Assembly (NCBI GenBank): GCA_030684355.1 | Contig: JAUXTN010000245.1 | Coordinates: 1 to 64,000, forward strand | Source of the DNA: Pseudomonadota bacterium | GTDB lineage: Bacteria > Myxococcota_A > UBA796 > SXON01 | DNA: 64,000 nucleotides | Reading direction: 5' to 3' | Part shown: positions 14,467 to 21,093 of the stretch, in pieces | How the letters are laid out: every line of letters begins with the position of its first letter | Numbering within the stretch: the first letter of the stretch is position 1 | Program-made: the position numbers and the translations under genes | The notes under the pieces: generated by a model | What the model was told of the DNA's origin: nothing | What the model saw: only the letters and a program-made list of their open reading frames with translations | The model's database searches: none

Positions 14467-15639
14467 ATGCGCCTCGCGTCGTATCCGGACACTCCTCGGG
14501 CCATCCGTCTGTTCCCTTCTCACGCTCTTCAAAGGCTGGTTCTCCGCCATGCGTCGGCTTGCGAAACGCGTGGCCTCGACCTCGCCGCCGTGGAAGGCGA
14601 GGACGACGGGACGGTCACCGAGTGGCTCGTGCAGTGCGCCGGCGTGTTGCCAGCGGCTCTCTCCGACGACCTCGAGCGGATCGACGAGCTGACCACCGAT
14701 GGCGGGGCGGCGCTCCTCATGGAGGCCGGCGCGCGGTTGGGCGTAGACGTAGGCGCCCTCGGCCTCGACCCCCTCGAGGTCGCCGTCCGCGCGTTCCTCG
14801 ACCACCGTGAGGTCTTCGAGGCCGCGTACGGGCGCCAGCTCGTGGCCGCGCTGAAGGGGACGACCGAGTTCGTTGGGCGAGCCCGTCGCGATCCCGGCCA
14901 TCCGGAGATGACGCACATCCACGCTCTCGAAGCTCAGCTCGGCCAGCACTTCGAGGCGCGGGCGCGGAGTGCGCACTGCCGGGTCTCGATGGGGCGTGAT
15001 GGGGCCCGCCTCGTGTTCACCATCGCCCACGGAGCGCTGGTGCGCGCCGACGAGGCCCTCGACGGGGCGGCAACCGTCGTCCGCGACTCGGCCGCGCCTG
15101 TCTACCTGGCCGAGCGCCCGCTCCGGTACCGCCCGCAGCGCCGCGACGTTGTGATCTACGACGCCGAGGCCGGCCAGCTCCGCATCCGGGCGGGAGACGC
15201 TGCGAGCCTCCACGCCTACCGGCGCAACTTCGGAACCCTGCTCCATCGGGACGCGGACTGGTTCGGCACCGAGCCCATCGTGAGCCTGGAGCCCCTCGTG
15301 CGGCTCGGCCAGGCGGTGGAGGCACCGACGCGGGGGCTCGCCGCCGTCCGACTCGTCGGTCTGGTCGTCCGCTACACGCTCGGCGAGCGCGGCACCGTCG
15401 CGATCGACTCGGACGACATCTGGCCCTTCCTGGCGGCACGGATGCGCGGCGAGCTCGCGGACGGCGAGCTCCTGGAGGCCATTTTCCACATGTACCGGCC
15501 GGGGATCTCCGCCCCGACTCGCGTGTGCGTGCGCGCGCCCAACCGTGTGGAGTACGGCAAGGTCGACGACACCGTGTTTCGGCCCTTCCTCGAGGCGCGG
15601 GGCTTCCTCGCCGCGGCGGGTCCGCGGGCGGGCGGGTGA
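14467..15639 (+). CDS. Unknown protein, first gene of a coupled pair
   Basis: 390 residues that I do not recognise. The N-terminal ~180 residues are mostly helical; the middle has strand-rich stretches such as RYRPQRRDVVIYD and TEPIVSLEPLVRLG. No Walker motif, HTH, signal peptide or membrane segment is visible. It is divergent from the recombinase across the GTTGAC palindrome and overlaps the next gene by GTGA, so the two products are probably made in equal amounts. Being beside the recombinase, the pair could act in excision control or be cargo; neither is shown. Confidence 0.75.
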   Translation: MRLASYPDTPRAIRLFPSHALQRLVLRHASACETRGLDLAAVEGEDDGTVTEWLVQCAGVLPAALSDDLERIDELTTDGGAALLMEAGARLGVDVGALGLDPLEVAVRAFLDHREVFEAAYGRQLVAALKGTTEFVGRARRDPGHPEMTHIHALEAQLGQHFEARARSAHCRVSMGRDGARLVFTIAHGALVRADEALDGAATVVRDSAAPVYLAERPLRYRPQRRDVVIYDAEAGQLRIRAGDAASLHAYRRNFGTLLHRDADWFGTEPIVSLEPLVRLGQAVEAPTRGLAAVRLVGLVVRYTLGERGTVAIDSDDIWPFLAARMRGELADGELLEAIFHMYRPGISAPTRVCVRAPNRVEYGKVDDTVFRPFLEARGFLAAAGPRAGG

Positions 15640-16625
15640 AGCCGTTCTGGTCGCTCGCCGGGCGCCAGTGGCTGCCCTCGCTGCCGTCGTGGGAGATGGA
15701 GGCTGCGATCGGCGAGGAGCGCGCCGCCAGGCTCGTGGCGGCGGGCATCCTCCGCGAGGTCGCGATCCAGCCGTACGAGCGCCTCGCGTGCGCTTCCTGC
15801 CGCTGGCATGCCCGCGTCATCTGGGAGCCCCAAGGCGCCGTCGTGATCTGCGAGGGCGACATGGGGTGCCCCGCGGTGGAGCTGGGCAAGGCGCCGTACC
15901 GGCTCGTCGGCGACGAGCGCGAGCTCGCGCGGCGGTTGGCGGAGGCGTTCGCGCTGGATGGTGCCCCCGGGGCGGCTGGCCTCATGCTACCGCTCGGAAA
16001 GCGCCGGATCGGCCACGAGCTCGTCGCGGTGGACCTCTGCCCGCACCCCGCGCGCGTTGGCTTCGAGGACGTGCTGTTCCGGCTCACGCGGACTGGCCCC
16101 CGCGTGCACGTCCTCCTCGTGCCGGACTCCGCTCGCATCCCCGCCGACGCGCCGACCGAGTGCGGGGCCACGGAGCTCGTGTGGGCCGGGCTCGACGAGG
16201 TGGTCGTCATCGAGGACCGGCTTCGCGTCGACCTCCGTCCGATCGTCTCGCGACGGACCTTCCCCGGGTTCGACCACAACGCCGGCTTCGACGGGCTCGT
16301 CGTGGGCAGCGCGGGCGCATGGTGGCGCGGTGAGGCGCTGCCGGTCCAGGGCCGGGCCCTTCGGCTCCTCCGCGCGCTGGCGACGCGCCACCCGTCGATC
16401 GCCGCGAAGAAGCTGCTCTGGCGCGAGGTCTGGCCCGAGGACCACACGAAGGCCGGGGAGATCGCGCGCGGGATCGCCCCCCACCAGCTCGACTCGCGCC
16501 TTCGCCACGCCGTCGCCGAGATCCGGGCCGCCCTGGGCGACGCGGCGGTCGAGAACGAACGCGGCGGCGACCATGATGGGGGGTACCGGCTGGCGCTGGA
16601 CGCGGGGCAGGTCCGCGCCGCCTGA
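15636..16625 (+). CDS. Unknown protein with Cys cluster and C-terminal winged helix
   Basis: 329 residues from GTG 15636, which overlaps the preceding stop (GTGA). Residues ~49-77 hold a Cys cluster (CASCRWH, CEGDMGC) that could bind zinc. The last ~95 residues resemble an OmpR-type winged helix: PVQGRALRLLRALA, SIAAKKLLWREVWPED, then HAVAEIRAALGDAAVE and a GYRLAL wing. There is no receiver domain, so this is not a classical response regulator. The protein may be a DNA-binding partner of the upstream gene. Assignment beyond the winged helix would be guesswork. Confidence 0.75.
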   Translation: MKPFWSLAGRQWLPSLPSWEMEAAIGEERAARLVAAGILREVAIQPYERLACASCRWHARVIWEPQGAVVICEGDMGCPAVELGKAPYRLVGDERELARRLAEAFALDGAPGAAGLMLPLGKRRIGHELVAVDLCPHPARVGFEDVLFRLTRTGPRVHVLLVPDSARIPADAPTECGATELVWAGLDEVVVIEDRLRVDLRPIVSRRTFPGFDHNAGFDGLVVGSAGAWWRGEALPVQGRALRLLRALATRHPSIAAKKLLWREVWPEDHTKAGEIARGIAPHQLDSRLRHAVAEIRAALGDAAVENERGGDHDGGYRLALDAGQVRAA

Positions 16626-16905
16626 CCTCCCGGACCTCCCGGACCTTGCATCCGACCTGCGCGATCCGGGGAGAACGTCGATGGCAACTATGTTCCCGGA
16701 CGTGGCCCGGACCTACCTGACGTGCTCGCCGTCTGCCGTACCGGGGACCGATCGATCGGTGGACCTCGACGACGAAGAGGGTCTCTCGCGCGATCAGGGC
16801 TAGGAAGAGGTCAGGGAGGTCTGCAAGGGGTCAGGGATCGGCTTGGAACCGGGCTCAGCGAGGACGACCTCGTGGGGGACGGGAGGTCCGGGAGGTCCGG
16901 GAGGT
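16625..16905. repeat. 22-bp inverted repeat built of 9-bp units
   Basis: Two and a half copies of ACCTCCCGG at 16625-16646 are matched by a perfect reverse complement at 16884-16905, with 237 bases between. The 519-base gap to the next gene otherwise holds only the possible small ORF and the promoter/operator of the following gene. Confidence 0.8.
16681..16803 (+). CDS. Possible 40-residue small protein
   Basis: ATG 16681 follows GGGGAGAA at a suitable distance and opens a 40-codon frame starting MATMFPDVARTYL. It sits inside the loop of the large inverted repeat. No homology is claimed; it may be chance. Confidence 0.25.
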   Translation: MATMFPDVARTYLTCSPSAVPGTDRSVDLDDEEGLSRDQG

Positions 16906-17046
16906 CGCGGGCGGCGCGGTGCATCGCTCCCAGAGCCGCGCGCGAGCGTCGGGACCGTCAGTGGCTCGGGACAGACCTTCCGGCAGGGGGTGATGCAATC
17001 GATGAAGTCGTAATGAACGTGGCTGTACGCGCGTAAATCCTGCGTC

Positions 17047-17060
17047 CAGACCGTGGTCTG
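17047..17060. promoter_or_regulatory. Palindrome upstream of the XRE/P-loop gene
   Basis: CAGACCGTGGTCTG is a perfect 6-2-6 inverted repeat 24 bases above the -35 box. It is a natural candidate for autoregulation by the XRE domain of the gene downstream. Confidence 0.4.
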
Positions 17061-17084
17061 TGGCGACGTGATGCATAGACTTCG

Positions 17085-17114
17085 TTGACACGCGACGCGA
17101 GGTCTGCATATATG
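17085..17114 (+). promoter_or_regulatory. Promoter of the XRE/P-loop gene
   Basis: Consensus TTGACA (17085-17090) and TATATG (17109-17114), 18 bases apart, then AAGGAG (17129-17134) and ATG 17145. Confidence 0.6.
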
Positions 17115-17144
17115 GCCTGTGCCGCCCGAAGGAGCGGACAACAA

Positions 17145-19289
17145 ATGCACATCGAGAACCTGGGCGTCGCTCTGAAGTCTGTCCGTGATGAGAAGAAGCT
17201 GTCGCAGAAGGATGTTGCGAATGCGCTTCAGGTGGATCAGAGCAGGGTCAGTCGGATCGAAAACGGCGCGGAACCTTCTGAAGAGGACGTGCGGCGCTGG
17301 CTAGCGGTCTGCGACACGCCGACCGCTCAAGCGATGCTGAGCTACCTGGACACCGCGTGGCCGGCGACCATCAAGCCGCCGTCGTGGGATCACCCTGACC
17401 TGGGGATTCTGACGCTCGCCTCCGAGACGATCGCCCAGATCGACAACATCGCGACCAAGGTGACCCCGATGCTCCGGGGCCAGTTGTCCCTCCTCCGGCT
17501 CGCGCTGATGGACCTCGCGCCGCAACTCGTGGACTTGGACGAGTGCATCGCGGTGGTCGGACAGGTAGCCTCGGGGAAGACGACGCTCCAGGCGCTCGCG
17601 GCGGGAATGGTCACCTCCGCTGCTGGGACCGCGACCCTGAAGGACGTCGCCCTTGCGGTCGGGTCCGGGCGCGTGACGGTGTGCGGCGTGAGCATCGAGC
17701 CAGGCATCCGCCTCGGGGTCATCGTCGAGCCCGAGCCCGCGGAAAACATCAAGTTCTACGTCGACGAGCTGTGCTCCGAAACTCTGCCAAGGGCGACCGA
17801 CGCGGAGGAGGGCGAGGAGATGCCCGCCAAGGACGGGACGCCAGAAGAGATCGCTCGGGCGCTTCGGAACATGGCCGGGCTCACGCGTCGAGGCGACAAG
17901 ACGGGAGTGCGCATCGTTGACCTGAAGACCGATCCGCCGACGGATCTGGCGGCGGAGTTCGGGGACGCCATGGCCACCGAGTTCCTGGTTCGCCTGAACT
18001 TGCCGGGGCGCACTGTCACCGAGATCTGGCGCGACGAGGCCTCCGATGTTCCCCCGATGGTCTGGTTGAAGGAGACGATTCGCAAGATCAACAACGGTAA
18101 CCATGACGGCGTGAGCCTTCCCAGGCTTGTGCGCATCATCCTCGATCGCCCGGTCATCGAGAGCCCCTATCGGATCCGCCTCCTCGACACTCGAGGCGTC
18201 GACCGTGGCGTCGTCGCGAGGCCCGACCTCGCGGAATGCCTCGTGGATCCTCGAACCTCCACCGTGTTGTGCTCCACGTTCGGCGGGGCTCCAGACCCTT
18301 ACACTACGGCGCTGCTGAAGTTCGCGGAGGAGACTGGTGTGTCCTCGCTGGTCTCGCGCGCATCGATCCTCGTATTGGCAAAGAATGGTGAGGCGTCGGG
18401 TGTGATTCGGGACGAGGACGCGGAGCCGGTAGGCAGCATCGAGGAGGGATACGCCGTGAAGGAACGGCAAGTCCAACCGGTTCTGCAGAAGATCGGCATG
18501 CAGGAAGTGAGGGTCGGCTTCTTCGATGCGTCGGTCGACCCGGTTAGCCGCGCGAGGGCATTCCTGGTCGACCGTGTCGAGGCGCGGCGCGACCTCACCC
18601 GCCAGCGCATCCGGAAGGTCGTCGATGCCGCAAGGGACATCATCGACGACCCTAAGGGCGCGGAGCTCCGGGAAGCGCAGCAGGGCGTGTCGGAGCTGCT
18701 CGGCGATGCGTTGTCTATCCTCCGCGATGCCGAATACGAGCACGAACAGCCGCATCGGCGCCTCGGCCGGGAGATCAGGAATTCGTATGCGAGGACCGTC
18801 TGGGCGATGGTTCGACGTCGTGGAGACTGGGTCAACCTGGATGCACCCTTCATGGTGGGGGCGGGAGTCGCAGCCGACGCAAAGAGGCGGGGGAAGGCAG
18901 CGACCGAGCAGCTGGGACTTGTGGCCGGCATGCTCCGGAAGCGGTACCCGCCGGCGAGCAACCGGGTGGACGAGTTCGAGTCGTCCGTCGACGATGCGAC
19001 GAGCGCGTTCGTCGCCGAGGTCAGGATGTTGGCACTCGCCACGTTCGGGCCGCCTCTGCGAGCCGACCACGCTCTGTGGGCCGCCTGCGCCAACGAGTGG
19101 GGGAAGCAGGGTACGGGCAAGCGTTTCATCGATCGGGTCGCCGACCGGATTGACGCTTGGTTTGCGGCGAAGGCGCAGGCGGCCCTGCACACCAATTTCG
19201 ACAAGCGCTACGAGAAGGCGTGGCGCCGCAAGTTCATCAAGCCGCTGGTGGCGCGGGCGAGCGGCGAGGAGCCCGTCGAAGGCAAGTAG
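17145..19289 (+). CDS. XRE helix-turn-helix fused to a dynamin/GTPase-like P-loop protein
   Basis: 714 residues from ATG 17145, chosen for the AAGGAG site. Residues ~5-55 are a clear XRE HTH (KKLSQKDVANALQVDQSRVS). A P-loop GQVASGKTTL lies near residue 139 and a DxxG-type G3 motif in RLLDTRGVDRG near 345; the G4 position reads LAKNGEA rather than a canonical TKxD. The C-terminal half is a long helical region, as in dynamin-like proteins. A regulator domain built into a large nucleotide-binding effector-like protein is unusual. I infer a defence or element-maintenance role, but function is unproven. The next gene follows after 72 bases. Confidence 0.75.
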   Translation: MHIENLGVALKSVRDEKKLSQKDVANALQVDQSRVSRIENGAEPSEEDVRRWLAVCDTPTAQAMLSYLDTAWPATIKPPSWDHPDLGILTLASETIAQIDNIATKVTPMLRGQLSLLRLALMDLAPQLVDLDECIAVVGQVASGKTTLQALAAGMVTSAAGTATLKDVALAVGSGRVTVCGVSIEPGIRLGVIVEPEPAENIKFYVDELCSETLPRATDAEEGEEMPAKDGTPEEIARALRNMAGLTRRGDKTGVRIVDLKTDPPTDLAAEFGDAMATEFLVRLNLPGRTVTEIWRDEASDVPPMVWLKETIRKINNGNHDGVSLPRLVRIILDRPVIESPYRIRLLDTRGVDRGVVARPDLAECLVDPRTSTVLCSTFGGAPDPYTTALLKFAEETGVSSLVSRASILVLAKNGEASGVIRDEDAEPVGSIEEGYAVKERQVQPVLQKIGMQEVRVGFFDASVDPVSRARAFLVDRVEARRDLTRQRIRKVVDAARDIIDDPKGAELREAQQGVSELLGDALSILRDAEYEHEQPHRRLGREIRNSYARTVWAMVRRRGDWVNLDAPFMVGAGVAADAKRRGKAATEQLGLVAGMLRKRYPPASNRVDEFESSVDDATSAFVAEVRMLALATFGPPLRADHALWAACANEWGKQGTGKRFIDRVADRIDAWFAAKAQAALHTNFDKRYEKAWRRKFIKPLVARASGEEPVEGK

Positions 19290-19361
19290 GAGACCAGCTA
19301 TCTTTGCACCTCGCAATTGGTGGGCGGGCCTCGAAGGCGCCGCCCACCCTCGCGAGCACCG

Positions 19362-19892
19362 ATGCAGACCGAGAAGTCCGCCGGTGCGCTCCCGGATTCA
19401 CGGGGGGCACAGGAGATTTCGGCCATCGGAGGAGACGCCAGCCGCGCCCTCGACCGCATTCTGAACGCGAGCAGCGGCGGCGTCGACTACATCGCCACCA
19501 ACAATGACCTCCGGGACCTGAAGCGCGGCCGCGCCGGGACGCGGCTGCAGTTCGGCAAGGGGGTCATGTGCGGCCTTGGTGCGACGGCGACCCCGAGGTC
19601 GGCGCCCAGTGTGCCAAGATCGACGGTGAGGCGCTCCGCTTCGAGGGCAAGCCCCGGCGAGAGGTGGCCGGCGCTCCTCATCGACCTGACCGCGGCGTGC
19701 GATTGCCTCGTACTGGTGGCCCAGGACGGGGCCATCCTCGAGGAGCCGGTAAGGACGATGGCCGAGGCATTCGCCGAGTTCGACGGGGCCCTCGTGGAGG
19801 CCGCGAAGAGCCTGCTCGCGGACGTGGCCAACGAGGCCGAGGTGGAAGCCGCGGCGCGTCGGTGGGTCAACTCGCGCGCCGCCAAGCAGTAG
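19362..19892 (+). pseudogene. Small gene with two apparent compensating frameshifts
   Basis: The ATG 19362 frame is open for 176 codons, but between about 19560 and 19665 its translation (ATATPRSAPSVPRSTVRRSA) looks like out-of-frame sequence. Over the same stretch the frame beginning at 19568 reads WCDGDPEVGAQCAKIDGEAL with near-uniform G/C third positions. Sense resumes in the first frame at ALLIDLTAACDCLVLVAQDG. This indicates one gene with two opposite indels, either decay or sequencing error. It follows the XRE/P-loop gene and may be its partner. No domain is recognised. Confidence 0.5.
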
Positions 19893-20077
19893 GCACGTCG
19901 CACACACCGCACGGTAGTTCGCTGCCTTGAAGGCAAGGCGTACCGGGCCGAACACGCGTGTCTCACGTCGAAACGGGTGCCCGGCTTCGCCGCAGGCGCG
20001 TCCAACGCACGGTCGCGTCGCAGACCCGAAAGCGGCCCCGGCCTACCAGAGAGGCGTTCCCCGAGAGCCCCTCTCCG

Positions 20078-20332
20078 ATGCTCCCCCCCGCTGTCCCGCG
20101 CGTCACACCCGAGCTCGCCCAGAGCGCACGTGACCACTTCCAGCCGCTCTACGCCGAGCCGCAGACCCTGGAGGACGGCCGCGAGATGGCCACGAACGTC
20201 CTTGGGTTCTTCGGGGTGCTGCTCGAGTTGCGCGCGCGCAAGGCCGCCGCGCCGCCGCCTCCCCCGCCCCCCGCGCCCGCCTCAGGTCCGCGCCGAAGGC
20301 TCATCCGTCCCGCACGTCCCTCCCAGGAGTAG
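20078..20332 (+). CDS. Small unknown protein
   Basis: 84 residues from ATG 20078. A helical first half (ELAQSARDHFQPLYAEP, MATNVLGFFGVLLELRARK) is followed by a run of Pro and a basic tail. Three bases separate it from the next gene, so it is probably the first gene of the replication operon. No recognised domain. The preceding 185 bases hold nothing I can name. Confidence 0.5.
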   Translation: MLPPAVPRVTPELAQSARDHFQPLYAEPQTLEDGREMATNVLGFFGVLLELRARKAAAPPPPPPPAPASGPRRRLIRPARPSQE

Positions 20333-20334
20333 TC

Positions 20335-21093
20335 ATGTCCCTTCTCTTCACCGCGACCTTCGACGGTCACCCCATCAACGTCCTCCAGCTCCGCGGCCGC
20401 TGCGCCTTCTTCGCCCACGAACTCGGCGTCGCCGCCGGGTACTCCGGCGACGGCCAACGCTTTGTCGACCAGATCGTCCATGAGTGGGCCCCGTCCTTCG
20501 AGGAGGACGACGACCTCGCTCAGATCGTAGGCAAGGAGCTCGCCGTGCTCATCCGCGAGGTCCCCCTCCCGCGGACCACCACGTCCGCGCTCGTGTTGTT
20601 CCCGACGGGCGCCGAGCGCGCGCTCCTCCGCTCGCACGTCCGGAGCTCCCGCGCCCTCGTCTGCTTCCTTCACGACGAGGTGCTGTCGCGCGTGATCGCG
20701 TTCAACCGCGCCAACACCCCGGCGCGCGGCCGGAGCGGCGACGAGGGAGGCGGCGCGCCCGTGCCGGCGGAGCCGCCCTCCACGCTGTCGAGCGCCCTCG
20801 CGCGGGCCATCGCCGGGGAGCCCAAGCCCACCCCGAGCCCGGGGCGCGCGCTCGCCGACGCGGTGGACCGCTTGAAGGCGCTCGGGAAGCGCATCGACGG
20901 CATCGAGCGGCGCAAGGCGGCGTACCAGGAGATCGTCGCCCTCGCCGGCGACCTCCGGGAAGAAGGGCTGATCACCGCCGAGCAGTGGGCCGCGCTCCGA
21001 GTCGAGGCCGTCGAGGAGCTGCTCGGTCGCTCGATGCGCGCGCCCCTTCCGGCCTTCGGCTTCGACCTCGCCATGCCGCCGTCAGCCGCCTGA
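20335..21093 (+). CDS. Possible phage antirepressor-like (Bro-N/ORF6N type) protein
   Basis: 252 residues. The first ~125 residues begin with a short beta unit (FTATFDGHPINVLQLRG), continue with a helical segment resembling the HTH-like core of Bro-N/ORF6N domains, and end with ALVCFLHDEVLSRVI, similar to the FLxxEVLPxI end of those domains. The C-terminal ~90 residues form a coiled-coil-like region (RLKALGKRIDGIERRKAAYQEI). Such proteins often sit next to phage replication genes, as here: the stop overlaps the primase start (TGATG). The family call is tentative. Confidence 0.45.
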   Translation: MSLLFTATFDGHPINVLQLRGRCAFFAHELGVAAGYSGDGQRFVDQIVHEWAPSFEEDDDLAQIVGKELAVLIREVPLPRTTTSALVLFPTGAERALLRSHVRSSRALVCFLHDEVLSRVIAFNRANTPARGRSGDEGGGAPVPAEPPSTLSSALARAIAGEPKPTPSPGRALADAVDRLKALGKRIDGIERRKAAYQEIVALAGDLREEGLITAEQWAALRVEAVEELLGRSMRAPLPAFGFDLAMPPSAA

